Below, piece after piece: positions 50,606 through 60,323 of a stretch of DNA of 60,867 nt. The DNA comes from UBA7239 sp035430165 (lineage in GTDB: Bacteria > Pseudomonadota > Gammaproteobacteria > Pseudomonadales > UBA7239), in NCBI GenBank assembly GCA_035430165.1, contig DAOMGE010000014.1:1-60867 (forward strand), written 5' to 3'. Position 1 is the stretch's first letter. Every line of letters begins with the position of its first letter. The notes under the pieces were generated by a model. It saw only the letters and a program-made list of their open reading frames with translations, was not told the DNA's origin and searched no databases. Made by a program: the position numbers and the translations under genes.

Positions 50606-53125
50606 TCAGGCAAGCTGGCGGCGTAACAGGCCAAACCAGCCCACGCCGACGAAGGCGACACCGACAGCGGCCAGCAATGCCTGCCAGGGCAGTGTTGCAA
50701 AACGGAACACCGTTTCTGCCAGTGGCATATACAACGTCAGCAGCAGCAAGGCGAGTGTGGCGATGGCCACCACAGCCACCATGCGATTGGGGGTGCGCAG
50801 TGAGTGCAGCAATGACTGGCGTGAGCGATGGAAAAAAATCAGGAAAATATTCGCCATCACCAGTGTGGCAAACGCAAACGCGCGTGATGCATTTTCACCC
50901 ATGTGTTGCAAATTCCACGCATAAGACAACATGACAGCCAGCAATACGCCGGTGCCTTGCAGCAACGCGCGCCAGAGCGTGCTGCCGCCGAACAATTGTG
51001 CACTGGTATTGCGTGGTGGGCGTTGCATCAGGTTGGCCTCGGCGGCTTCGTTTTCAAAGGCCAGTGAGCAGGCTGGATCCACCACCAGTTCCAGAAAAGC
51101 GATGTGCATCGGGAACAGCAGTTGTGGCATGCCGAATAAAACCGGGATCAGTGCCATGCCGGCAATCGGCACGTGCACAGAGAGCAGGTAAGACATCGAT
51201 TTCTGCAGGTTGTCAAAAATGCGTCGGCCGAGTTTTATTGCTTTAACAATTGATGCGAAATTATCATCCAGCAACACCAGCGACGCTGCTTCACGCGCGA
51301 CATCCGTGCCGCGTTTGCCCATGGCCACGCCAACATGCGCCGCTTTCAGCGCCGGTGCGTCATTCACGCCGTCACCGGTCATTGCCACAATGTCGCCGTT
51401 GGCTTTCAAGGCCTGCACGATACGTAATTTCTGTTGCGGTGTGATGCGCGCACAGATGTTGACGGATGTCATGCGCTGTTGCAGTTGCGCATCGTCGAGT
51501 GCGTCAATCTCGCTGCCTGCCAACAGTTCACCGGCATCCAGCCCGGCGTGCTGTGCAATGTTGTGTGCCGTGGCGGGATAGTCGCCCGTGATCATCACCA
51601 CACGAATACCGGCGGTGTGACATTGCTCGACGGCAGCAGGAATTTCGGCGCGCAGTGGATCGTCCAGTCCGAGCAAGCCAACAAAAGTGAAATCAAAATC
51701 GTGTTGCTTGTCGGGCCAGGCGTTGCCAGCAAAGGTTGCTTGCGCCACGGCCAGGACACGCAAGCCCTGCGCGGCCATATTGTCGACGGCAGCGACGAGT
51801 GTTGCTGCCTCGGCGCCGGATAAATGGCACAGGTCAATGATGGCTTCCGGCGAACCTTTTGCTGCAACGATATGTGCATCGAGATCTACAGCGCGCCACA
51901 CATGTGACATCGCGCTTTGCCCTGCACTCAACCCGTATTCATGTGCCAGTGTCCAGTCATGATGCAGGTGACCGGTGTCAGCGAGAAAGTGTTGGCCGAG
52001 TCGGTGGAAAGCTTGCTCCATCGGATCGAACGCATCGGCTTCACTGGCAAGGATCGAAAATTCCACCAGGGCGTGAAAATCTGGTGGCATCGTCAGTTGC
52101 GCATTGTTGTAATCGACATTGAAGCGCTTTCCGTTCGCGTACAGCTGTGTCACGGTCATGCGATTTTCCGTCAGCGTGCCGGTTTTGTCCGTGCACAGCA
52201 CCGAGATGGCGCCGAGTGTTTCGATGGCCGCAATACGCCGTGTCAATACATGCTGTTTTGACAGGCGCCACGCACCCAGTGCAGGAAAAATCGTCAACAC
52301 CATCGGGTATTCTTCCGGCAACATTGCCATTGCCAGGGCGATACCGGCTAACAGTGCTTCTATCCAGTTATGGCGCAACAAACCGTAAGCGAGTACCAGG
52401 AACACGCTCATACCAGCAGCGCCGAGCGCCAGTTTCCCCACCAGTTTTACGGTCTGTTGCTGCAGTGGTGAACGCTCGGTCACGACTGCACCGAGTGCGG
52501 TGCCGATGCGCCCCATCTCGCTGCGTGGGCCAGTCGCTGTAACCTGCGCAATACCCTGGCCGCGCACAATCAATGTGCCGGCAAACAAAAACGGTGTGTT
52601 GTCACCACCCGGTGCGGCGGTTTCCGTCACATCCAGCGATGCGATTTTTTGCACGGCCACGGCTTCGCCCGTCAACAGCGATTCATCCACTTGCATGTCA
52701 TTTGCAGAAAACAGGATCGCATCCGCGGGAACGCGATCACCTTCCGCGAGCAGCAATACATCGCCTGCTACCACGTCGCTTCCGGCGATGCGTTGTTGCC
52801 GGCCATCGCGCAACACCAGGGCGCGTGGGCTACTCAGGTCGCGGAGTGCCTCAATAGCTTTTTCTGTTCTGCCTTCCTGTATCAGGGTGATGGCAATACT
52901 TGCCAGTACACAGCCAAACAGCGCAATGCCTTCTTGTATATCACCCAGTGTCAGATAGAGCAGGCCGGCGATCAGCAATAACACAAACATCGGTTCGCGC
53001 AGCGTATCCAGCAGGATCACCCACATCGTGCGCCGCTCGCCGCCAGGCAGCGTATTGGGGCCATCATCGCGCAGGCGAAGGGCCGCGTGGGTGCTGCTCA
53101 AACCTTCCGGATTCAGTGCTGTCAC
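50606..53125 (-). CDS. cation-translocating P-type ATPase, atypical
   Basis: An 839-residue P-type ATPase. The phosphorylated aspartate is in CTDKTGTLTENRM, with MTGDGVNDAPALK for the hinge and an N-terminal actuator motif LLTGEAVAV (usually TGES). The fourth-helix motif reads LPEEYPMVLTI where Ca-ATPases have PEGLP, and the later helix reads ELVVDPACSLAFENE rather than the Ca-type NxxTD form. It belongs to the P2-like COG0474 group with uncertain ion. No metal-binding N-terminal domain is present. Confidence 0.88.
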   Translation of the reverse strand: MTALNPEGLSSTHAALRLRDDGPNTLPGGERRTMWVILLDTLREPMFVLLLIAGLLYLTLGDIQEGIALFGCVLASIAITLIQEGRTEKAIEALRDLSSPRALVLRDGRQQRIAGSDVVAGDVLLLAEGDRVPADAILFSANDMQVDESLLTGEAVAVQKIASLDVTETAAPGGDNTPFLFAGTLIVRGQGIAQVTATGPRSEMGRIGTALGAVVTERSPLQQQTVKLVGKLALGAAGMSVFLVLAYGLLRHNWIEALLAGIALAMAMLPEEYPMVLTIFPALGAWRLSKQHVLTRRIAAIETLGAISVLCTDKTGTLTENRMTVTQLYANGKRFNVDYNNAQLTMPPDFHALVEFSILASEADAFDPMEQAFHRLGQHFLADTGHLHHDWTLAHEYGLSAGQSAMSHVWRAVDLDAHIVAAKGSPEAIIDLCHLSGAEAATLVAAVDNMAAQGLRVLAVAQATFAGNAWPDKQHDFDFTFVGLLGLDDPLRAEIPAAVEQCHTAGIRVVMITGDYPATAHNIAQHAGLDAGELLAGSEIDALDDAQLQQRMTSVNICARITPQQKLRIVQALKANGDIVAMTGDGVNDAPALKAAHVGVAMGKRGTDVAREAASLVLLDDNFASIVKAIKLGRRIFDNLQKSMSYLLSVHVPIAGMALIPVLFGMPQLLFPMHIAFLELVVDPACSLAFENEAAEANLMQRPPRNTSAQLFGGSTLWRALLQGTGVLLAVMLSYAWNLQHMGENASRAFAFATLVMANIFLIFFHRSRQSLLHSLRTPNRMVAVVAIATLALLLLTLYMPLAETVFRFATLPWQALLAAVGVAFVGVGWFGLLRRQLA

Positions 53126-53343
53126 CTGTTTTTCCTGTGGTTTACGAGGCTTCTGGCAGTATAACCAATGCGGGCTTGTCTGCCGGGTGGTTATTTTTCA
53201 CTGTTTTTTTAGTGGATTTTGCAATATTCCCCGCAGGATTTTGCGTTTTATACGGTATTTATAGTGTTTTTTCGCGGGTTAGAGGGTAATTTCAAATTTT
53301 AAGGCAGATTATCAGCACCGTTCTTGATTAGACGGGGGGTCTG

Positions 53344-53487
53344 ATGATGAAAGCTTTATTACCTGCAATATTTTTTGGAACACTGGGATTGTCCGCAGGC
53401 ACGGTTGCCGGCGTCGTCGTCACAGCAGTGCTTCTGTTGTTGTTGAACGACAAATTCAACGTCGCCGACGAATCCGACTGGGACTGA
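53344..53487 (+). CDS. small single-helix membrane protein (47 aa)
   Basis: ATG ATG start after a G-rich site (GGGGGG). The product starts MMKALLPAIFFG, has one long hydrophobic stretch (about residues 6-34) and ends with an acidic tail (VADESDWD). It lies alone in an otherwise gene-free AT-rich stretch of some 480 bases between the ATPase and Nramp genes. It could also be read as an uncleaved signal sequence. No family is recognised. A GC-rich imperfect hairpin follows at about 53524-53548. Confidence 0.5.
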   Translation: MMKALLPAIFFGTLGLSAGTVAGVVVTAVLLLLLNDKFNVADESDWD

Positions 53488-53606
53488 TAGTCCTGCACGC
53501 ATAACAATCCATTGCTGAAACGTCCGGGGCTCGCCAGCCGTTCCCCGGGGTTTCCTGCGTCTGCAATACGCACACAATTTTTTTCACGGCGCGGTATGCT
53601 GTTGCC

Positions 53607-54962
53607 ATGAAACAACATCACAAACACAAGAAAGGCTGGATACGTCGTGTGCGACATCGCTCGGGTGGGCCGTTGCATGCGGTTGCGCACCACAAGCGCG
53701 GTGTGGCGCTGCAATTTTCCCGTTTTCGCAACGCCGGTATCGGCAGTCTGACGGCATTTCTGGCGGTGCTGGGGCCTGGTTTGCTGGCAGGGTTGTCGGA
53801 TGACGATCCGGCAGGCATCACCACCTATTCCGTGCTCGGCACAGATCACGGTTATCGCCTGCTGTGGATCATTCCTGCTTCTACTGTGTTGCTGGTGCAA
53901 TTCCATCTGATGGCCGTGCGCATCGGCGCGGCGAGTGGCAAGGGATTTGTCGGCATTATTCGTGAACGCTGGGGGCATGTTGCCGGTTACATGGCGGTGA
54001 CCGGATTGTTGTTTGCCAATTTCGGCACGATTTGCGCGGAGTACGCTGGCATTTCTGCAGCCGGTTCACTGGTCAATGTGCCTTCATGGCTCAGTGCACC
54101 GTTGTCCGGCCTGTTGATTTCCGCTGTGGTCCTGCTCGGTTCCTTCCATCGTATTGAGCGTGTGTTGCTGGTTATTTCATCCACGCTTGCACTCTATATT
54201 GTTGACGGTTTTCTCGCGGCGCCGGATTGGTCTGCCGTGTGGCATTACTCTGTCGTGCCACACATGCCGGTGAACGCACTTGGCTGGGTGGCGATTGCTG
54301 CCACGCTCGGCACAACGCTGGCGCCATGGGGATTGGCCTTTATCCAGTCTTATGCAGTCGATAAAAAAATCACGGTGGCCGACCTGAAGTGGGAGCGCGT
54401 GGATGTTGTTATGGGTTCCTTGCTCACCGGCATCATCGGCATTGCCATTGCTGTGGCATGTGCCGCCACGTTGAACCGTGCCGGTATCCACATTGCCGAT
54501 GCGCGTGATGCGGCAGCAGCGCTGAAACCTCTGGCAGGCTCGTTTGCCACAACCTTGTTCGGTGCGGGATTACTCGGTGCATCATTGCTTGCGGCGGCAA
54601 TAGTGCCGTTGGCAACGTCATATTCCATTGCAGAAGGCATCGGTGCACCGGCGTCACTCGATCTCGATTCGCATCACTTCCAGTATTTTTATGCAGCGTT
54701 TGTCGGTTTGACGGTGGCGGCGGTGAGTGTGGTGTCGCTGCCCGGATTGCCGTTGATCCCACTGATCTACACCAGCCAGGTAGTGAATGCCGTGATGTTG
54801 CCGCTGCATGTCATTGCGCTGCAATTGCTGGCGCGCGATTCCTCCATCATGGGTACTGCCATTTCAGGAACCGGAAATGTTATTGCCGGGTGGATCAGCA
54901 TTGCACTGATTATTGCGTGTATCAGTGCGTTGGCATGGAGTTGGGCGGCGGGGTTGGCGTAG
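53607..54962 (+). CDS. Nramp-family transporter with non-canonical metal site
   Basis: A 451-residue protein with about eleven helices. In helix 1 the canonical DPGN is replaced by DDDPAGITTYS, and in helix 6 the MPH motif region reads TTLAPWGLAFIQS, so the metal-binding Asn and Met are both absent. Family members with such changes include magnesium-type Nramp-related transporters. Manganese/iron import is therefore doubtful and the ion is unknown. The N-terminus is His/Lys-rich (KQHHKHKKGW). Confidence 0.85.
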   Translation: MKQHHKHKKGWIRRVRHRSGGPLHAVAHHKRGVALQFSRFRNAGIGSLTAFLAVLGPGLLAGLSDDDPAGITTYSVLGTDHGYRLLWIIPASTVLLVQFHLMAVRIGAASGKGFVGIIRERWGHVAGYMAVTGLLFANFGTICAEYAGISAAGSLVNVPSWLSAPLSGLLISAVVLLGSFHRIERVLLVISSTLALYIVDGFLAAPDWSAVWHYSVVPHMPVNALGWVAIAATLGTTLAPWGLAFIQSYAVDKKITVADLKWERVDVVMGSLLTGIIGIAIAVACAATLNRAGIHIADARDAAAALKPLAGSFATTLFGAGLLGASLLAAAIVPLATSYSIAEGIGAPASLDLDSHHFQYFYAAFVGLTVAAVSVVSLPGLPLIPLIYTSQVVNAVMLPLHVIALQLLARDSSIMGTAISGTGNVIAGWISIALIIACISALAWSWAAGLA

Positions 54963-54967
54963 GGGTA

Positions 54968-55606
54968 TTAAAAAATAATCCTCCCGCTGCCCTTGACTAA
55001 TTTTCTCTCAGGCTTCGGCATCCACTTCGCCTGCGTTTTATTCAGTTTCTGATATTTTTCCATAAATCCCACATCCATTTTTTTGTCATTGTGCAAAACA
55101 GCGAGATCTTTTTTCATCTGGATAAATAATTCTGCAGTCATGCTGGCATCGGCCAGTGCGCGGTGGTGGCGGCCGTCGGTGTGAATGTTGTGCATTGCAG
55201 CGAGTGTGCCCAGTTTATGGTTTTCTGCCCACGGATACAGACGGCGGGCGATGAGCAGGGTGCAGAGAAATGCAGGTTGTTTATAAATGCGGATTCGATT
55301 CAGCTCGTATTCCCAGAATTTTTTGTCGAAGCTGGCGTTGTGTGCCACCAGCGTGGCATCGCCGACGAAGCGTGCTGCTTCAGCCATCACGTCACGAGGA
55401 TGCGGCGCACTGCGCACCATGGCAGTGGTGATGCCGGTGAGCTGGCTGATAAAGGGCGGCACCGCGATGCCGGGATTCATCAGGCTCTGCCAGCTGTCGC
55501 GCACTACGCCGTTCTCCACGATCACGGCGGCAATCTCCAGCGCCCGGTCACCTTGCAGGGGCGACAGGCCGGAGGTCTCGAAATCGATAACGGCGTAGCG
55601 GGTCAT
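54968..55606 (-). CDS. DEDDh 3'-5' exonuclease (DnaQ-like)
   Basis: A 212-residue nuclease. ExoI is IDFETSGLSP, ExoII has AHNASFDKKFWEYE and ExoIII is HHRALADASMTAELF, so all DEDDh metal and histidine residues are visible. It resembles the PolC-type epsilon exonuclease but has no polymerase-binding part beyond a basic C-terminal tail (KLNKTQAKWMPKPERK). It probably trims DNA or RNA in repair or RNA processing. It is convergent with the Nramp gene. Confidence 0.9.
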   Translation of the reverse strand: MTRYAVIDFETSGLSPLQGDRALEIAAVIVENGVVRDSWQSLMNPGIAVPPFISQLTGITTAMVRSAPHPRDVMAEAARFVGDATLVAHNASFDKKFWEYELNRIRIYKQPAFLCTLLIARRLYPWAENHKLGTLAAMHNIHTDGRHHRALADASMTAELFIQMKKDLAVLHNDKKMDVGFMEKYQKLNKTQAKWMPKPERKLVKGSGRIIF

Positions 55607-55722
55607 GCCGGCAGGGTAACAAGTTCATCTGACATCAGCCACAATTGCGCTTTCCCCGCCAGCCACTACACTAGCGCCCCTTTCGGCGCGCCGTTGCGCC
55701 GTGCCTTACGTCAGGTTTACCC

Positions 55723-57309
55723 GTGATCGCCACCAGCAACCTCACCATCCAGTTCGGGGCCAAGCCCCTGTTTGAAAACGTTTCCGTTAAATTCGGCAAC
55801 GGCAACCGCTATGGCCTCATCGGCGCCAACGGTTGTGGCAAATCCACGTTTATGAAAATTCTCGGTGGCGATCTCGAACCTACCGGCGGCAATGTCATGC
55901 GCCCCGTCGACGTGCGTCTCGGCAAATTGCGGCAGGATCAATTCGCTTATGAAGATTTCACCGTGCTCGACACGGTGATCATGGGCCACGAAGAATTGTG
56001 GAAAGTGAAAGCCGATCGCGATCGCATTTACAGTTTGCCGGAAATGAGTGAAGACGACGGCATGGCCGTTGCTGAACTCGAAGTGCAATTCGCGGAATTT
56101 GATGGTTACACCGCGGAAGCGCGCGCGGGTGAATTGTTACTTGGTCTTGGTATTCCACTGGAACAACACGCCGGCCCGATGAGTGCGGTGTCGCCCGGTT
56201 GGAAATTGCGTGTGTTGCTGGCGCAGGCGCTGTTTTCCGATCCTGATGTGTTGTTGCTTGACGAACCGACCAACCACCTGGACATCAACACCATCCGTTG
56301 GCTCGAAGGTATTCTGAAGGCGCGCAGCAGCACCATGGTCATCATTTCGCATGATCGCCACTTCCTGAACAGTGTGTGCACACACATGGCCGATCTCGAT
56401 TACGGTGCGCTGAAACTGTTTCCCGGTAACTATGATGAATACATGATCGCCGCCACACAGGCGCGTGAATTATTGCAGAACGAAAACGCCAAGAAAAAAG
56501 TGCAGATCGCCGAGCTGCAAAGTTTTGTCAGCCGTTTTTCTGCCAACGCGTCGAAAGCGAAACAGGCGACTTCACGCGCGAAGCAGATCGAGAAAATCGA
56601 ACTGGCCGAAATCAAACCGTCCAGCCGCCAGAATCCGTTTATCCGTTTTGACCAGAAACAGAAATTACACCGGCAAGCGGTTACCTTGCTGGATGTCAGC
56701 AAGGGATTTGATGGCATTACCCTGTTCAAGAAATTCAACATACAAGTGGATGCCGGCGAGCGCATCGCCATCATCGGGCCGAACGGTGCGGGTAAAACAA
56801 CGTTGCTGCGCTGCCTGATGAACGAATTGCCGGTAGACAGCGGTGAAATCAAATGGGCAGAAATGGCAGACATCGCCTATTTTGCACAGGATCACGCCAG
56901 CGATTTTGCAGAGGATATGACCCTGTATGACTGGATGAAGCAGTGGACGAAAGGCGACGAGCAACTGGTGCGCGGCACGCTTGGACGTTTGCTGTTTTCG
57001 CAGGATGACATCACCAAATCGGTGAAGGTGATTTCCGGTGGTGAACAGGGGCGTATGCTGTTCGGTCGCCTGATGTTGCAGCGTGGCAACGTGATGGTGC
57101 TGGACGAGCCGACCAATCACCTGGATATGGAATCGATAGAATCGCTTAACCTGGCGCTGGAAAATTATCCCGGTACGCTGATTTTTGTCAGCCACGACCG
57201 TGAATTTGTGTCGTCACTGGCACGCCGTATCCTTGAGATCACACCAGATGGCATTGTGGATTTCACTGGCACCTACGACGAATATCTGCGCAGTCAGTCG
57301 CTGGAATAA
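55723..57309 (+). CDS. ybiT: ABC-F family ATPase YbiT
   Basis: A 528-residue cytosolic tandem ATPase acting on ribosomes. Walker A motifs are GANGCGKST (about residue 36) and GPNGAGKTT (about 355); the signature of the second domain is SGGEQGRML; both have LDEPTNHLDI/M. The linker of about 80 residues between domains is rich in charged residues. N-terminal SNLTIQFGAKPLFENVSVKF is typical of YbiT rather than Uup or EttA. GTG start. Confidence 0.93.
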   Translation: MIATSNLTIQFGAKPLFENVSVKFGNGNRYGLIGANGCGKSTFMKILGGDLEPTGGNVMRPVDVRLGKLRQDQFAYEDFTVLDTVIMGHEELWKVKADRDRIYSLPEMSEDDGMAVAELEVQFAEFDGYTAEARAGELLLGLGIPLEQHAGPMSAVSPGWKLRVLLAQALFSDPDVLLLDEPTNHLDINTIRWLEGILKARSSTMVIISHDRHFLNSVCTHMADLDYGALKLFPGNYDEYMIAATQARELLQNENAKKKVQIAELQSFVSRFSANASKAKQATSRAKQIEKIELAEIKPSSRQNPFIRFDQKQKLHRQAVTLLDVSKGFDGITLFKKFNIQVDAGERIAIIGPNGAGKTTLLRCLMNELPVDSGEIKWAEMADIAYFAQDHASDFAEDMTLYDWMKQWTKGDEQLVRGTLGRLLFSQDDITKSVKVISGGEQGRMLFGRLMLQRGNVMVLDEPTNHLDMESIESLNLALENYPGTLIFVSHDREFVSSLARRILEITPDGIVDFTGTYDEYLRSQSLE

Positions 57310-57378
57310 TCTTCCCCCTGAACCGCGAGATCATGCATACTGGAAGGGCATGCTAAGAAGAGCGACAGGGTTGTCCGG

Positions 57379-58839
57379 ATGTTATTCAACACGCCCCAGT
57401 ATATTTTCCTGTTTCTGCCACTGGCCCTGCTGGGTTTCTGGTTGCTGGCGTGCTGGGCTTCACAGCAGGCAGCGTCGTTGTGGCTGGCCTTGTGTTCGCT
57501 GTTTTTCTATGGCTATTGGGACATCCACTTTGTTCCGTTATTGCTTGGTTCTATCGCGTTCAATTACAGCATGGGTGTGGCCATTGCGTGGGCGCGAGAA
57601 CGTGGGCGCTCTGCACCGGTGTTGGCTGTGGCCGTGGCGGCGAACCTGCTGTTGCTGGGAATTTTCAAATACACCGATTTTTTCCTGACGGTTTTTAACC
57701 AGCTCAGTGGTAGCCGGTTTCCGCTGCTGCATATGGTGTTGCCGCTCGGAATTTCTTTTTTTACGTTTACGCAAATTGCGTTTCTGGTGGATGTGCATCG
57801 CGGCATCGCGAAAGAATACAGTGCGATCCATTATCTGTTGTTCGTGACCTATTTTCCGCACCTGATTGCCGGCCCGATCCTGTATCACAAGGACATGATG
57901 CCGCAGTTTGCGCGCGCAGAAACCTTTGTGCCACAGCCGCGATGGGTGACGATGGGTTTGTTCCTGTTTGCGGTCGGTTTGTTCAAGAAGGTGATACTGG
58001 CCGATACCATTGCACCGTTTGCGGATGTCGTATTCGAGATGGCAAGGCAGGGCGGGCCTGTGCTTTATCTTGAGGCGTGGCAAGGTGCGCTGGCGTACAC
58101 CTTGCAGCTGTATTTTGATTTTTCCGGCTATGTCGATATGGCGATCGGTGCATCGTTGATGTTTGGTATTGCCTTGCCGGTCAATTTCAATTCGCCGTAT
58201 CAGGCCATTAACTTTACGGATTTCTGGCAGCGCTGGCATATCACCCTCAGTCGTTTTTTTCGGGAGTATGTCTATATTCCGTTGGGTGGCAATCGCAAGG
58301 GTGTTCATCGTAAACAGCTCAATATCCTGGTTGTGATGCTATTGAGTGGCTTGTGGCATGGCGCAGGCTGGACATTTATTGTCTGGGGTCTCATGCATGC
58401 ATTTTTTGTCATAGCCAATAATTACTGGCGTGTATTCCGTGAGAAATGTCTGGGACATGATCTGGAAACATCGTCGCTGCCGGGCAGGATTTTTTCCATC
58501 GCGCTGACATTTTTCTGTCTGGTTTTTTGCTGGGTGGTATTCCGTGCAGACACACTGGATGCTGCCTGGGTCATCATGCGCGCGATGGTGTCGCCCGATA
58601 TGTCTGTCTTTGCATCCAGCTTTGAAAAGTACCGGGTGGTGACGACCTGGCTGGCGGTGATGATGGCTATCAGTGGACTTTTTCCCAACGCCACGCAGAT
58701 TGCACGCGGTACCAGCCGCATTGGCTGGCAGCCCAATGCTTTCTGGGGCATGGCGACGGTGGTCATGTTGACTGCGTCAGCGTTTCAGATGTTGTACGGT
58801 GAGAACATAATCCATGCTTTTCTCTACTTTAATTTCTGA
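57379..58839 (+). CDS. MBOAT O-acyltransferase (AlgI/PatA-like)
   Basis: A 486-residue protein with about eleven helices. Family landmarks are YFPHLIAGPILYHKDMMPQF, FTDFWQRWHITLSRFFREY, and GLWHGAGWTFIVWGLMHAFF with the active-site histidines near residues 326 and 340. AlgI-type members move acetyl groups across the membrane to a periplasmic partner that modifies a polysaccharide. The next gene overlaps it by 26 bases and has features of such a partner. Confidence 0.92.
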   Translation: MLFNTPQYIFLFLPLALLGFWLLACWASQQAASLWLALCSLFFYGYWDIHFVPLLLGSIAFNYSMGVAIAWARERGRSAPVLAVAVAANLLLLGIFKYTDFFLTVFNQLSGSRFPLLHMVLPLGISFFTFTQIAFLVDVHRGIAKEYSAIHYLLFVTYFPHLIAGPILYHKDMMPQFARAETFVPQPRWVTMGLFLFAVGLFKKVILADTIAPFADVVFEMARQGGPVLYLEAWQGALAYTLQLYFDFSGYVDMAIGASLMFGIALPVNFNSPYQAINFTDFWQRWHITLSRFFREYVYIPLGGNRKGVHRKQLNILVVMLLSGLWHGAGWTFIVWGLMHAFFVIANNYWRVFREKCLGHDLETSSLPGRIFSIALTFFCLVFCWVVFRADTLDAAWVIMRAMVSPDMSVFASSFEKYRVVTTWLAVMMAISGLFPNATQIARGTSRIGWQPNAFWGMATVVMLTASAFQMLYGENIIHAFLYFNF

Positions 58840-60040
58840 CGCGGTGCAGCCGCCACCACCGGTGCGCTGGCGCTATGTCGCCACGATATTGCTGGTGTGG
58901 TTCTTGTTGCTGTTGTCACCTGCGGTCATGAATATTGTGGTGGATCCATGTCAGGTTTTTCACAAATCCTGGTTCAAGCACGTTTTTTTCTACAAGGATA
59001 ATGAGCGTTTTCAGGGTGCGGGTTTGATCAGAAACTATCTGGCGCCCGATCATCGTTTTGATGGTGTGATCGTAGGCAGTTCCATTTCCGCCAACATCAC
59101 TTCGCAAGACATTCGTTCGACGCTGGGCTGGAACGGCCTGAATCTCAGTGTGCGTGCCAGTGGCCTGACCGAACGGTATTTTATTTTACAACATGCGCTG
59201 GCGACCGGCCGCGTCAGGCATGTGTTGCTGGAGCTGTATGCGGCTGATGTCGATGAAACGGCAGCGTTGCTTGATGAAAAGGCTTCGTTTCCTTTTTATT
59301 TGTATTCAGACAGGTTGCTGGATAAATTTCCCTACGTTTTCAATCTGTCGATCCTGCAAGCCTCGTTGATGTTATTGCAACAAAATGACTGGCTGCCAAG
59401 CTTGCCTGCAGGTCTGCAAAAATTCCTGGTGCTTGATCCGGCAATCTGGGGTGAAAAAGGTGTGGAGGCGTGGAGTGTCTGGATGCAGGATGCCGGGCAC
59501 ATGCAGGATTTCGAGCGTTTCAACAGGCCGGATAATTTACTGCGCAAGCGTCGTGAGATAGACGCTGTGCGCCAGCAATATCAAGGACAATTGCAATCGA
59601 CGCATGACTATCCGTTTGCAATCCAGCAATTGTGCATTGTCGATCTGGTGCGCGCGCATCCTGATATTGCTTTCGACATCTGGTTTGCGCCAGTGAGTCT
59701 GGCGCGTTATGCCAGTGAACCGGATCCGCAGTTTATTGACAGGAATGTTGCCTTGCGGCGTTTTGTGGTGACGTCACTGGCCAGTGCATCGAATGTGCGT
59801 GTTTTCGGGTTTGATAACGAATTATCGATCACTGGCGACTTGCGCAATTATCTGGATTACTCGCATTTTTCGCCGCGTGTGCAAGACTGGGTATTGCGCG
59901 AAGTGGGGCAAGGCCATCATCGTTTGACGGTGGAAAATATTGACAGTTATGCGGAGCAATTTCGCAGGAACGTGATGGATTTTGACATTGCAGTGCCGGC
60001 ATCAAACAGCGCACCAACAACTATCAACCAAACGCCGTGA
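58814..60040 (+). CDS. membrane-anchored SGNH-like protein, partner of MBOAT
   Basis: A 408-residue protein. One N-terminal membrane helix (about 22-44) leads to a periplasmic domain. It shows FDGVIVGSSISANI (serine nucleophile block of the SGNH/GDSL fold) near residue 90 and LDYSHFSPRVQDWVL near residue 353, with an Asp-x2-His pair like that of SGNH esterases. It may take acetyl groups from the MBOAT and place them on a surface polymer, in the manner of AlgX or PatB. The family is not named with certainty. It overlaps the MBOAT gene. Confidence 0.78.
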   Translation: MLFSTLISDAVQPPPPVRWRYVATILLVWFLLLLSPAVMNIVVDPCQVFHKSWFKHVFFYKDNERFQGAGLIRNYLAPDHRFDGVIVGSSISANITSQDIRSTLGWNGLNLSVRASGLTERYFILQHALATGRVRHVLLELYAADVDETAALLDEKASFPFYLYSDRLLDKFPYVFNLSILQASLMLLQQNDWLPSLPAGLQKFLVLDPAIWGEKGVEAWSVWMQDAGHMQDFERFNRPDNLLRKRREIDAVRQQYQGQLQSTHDYPFAIQQLCIVDLVRAHPDIAFDIWFAPVSLARYASEPDPQFIDRNVALRRFVVTSLASASNVRVFGFDNELSITGDLRNYLDYSHFSPRVQDWVLREVGQGHHRLTVENIDSYAEQFRRNVMDFDIAVPASNSAPTTINQTP

Positions 60041-60323
60041 TTTCCACCCAGCCCTGGATCTTGTCGAGATAGACAAACGCGCTGTGCAGCTTGTTAACGT
60101 AGCGCGCATCGCCGTGTTGTGGCCGGTCGTATTCCTCAAGTCCTTCCAGTGCAAGGCTGCTGTCAATCGGCTCGCGCCAGCGCAGTGTGCGGCCGCAGTT
60201 ATCCAGGCCCAGTTCGTGTTCGGTCCACGTCAGGCCATCGCGTTCCACCGGTGACGGCCCGCTGTGGTTTGCGGCTACAAACACCGCCGAGGTGCCGGCC
60301 ATTTTCTTGTACAGTCGCTGCAT
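60024..60323 (-). CDS. small hypothetical protein (99 aa)
   Basis: A 99-residue soluble protein without signal or membrane segment. A GAGAGGA ribosome site lies before the ATG at 60323. Its sequence is rich in charged and aromatic residues (EEYDRPQHGDARYVNKL) and ends in VEITAFG. No family is recognised. It overlaps the end of the SGNH-like gene by 17 bases in convergent orientation, which makes it somewhat less certain. Confidence 0.5.
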   Translation of the reverse strand: MQRLYKKMAGTSAVFVAANHSGPSPVERDGLTWTEHELGLDNCGRTLRWREPIDSSLALEGLEEYDRPQHGDARYVNKLHSAFVYLDKIQGWVEITAFG

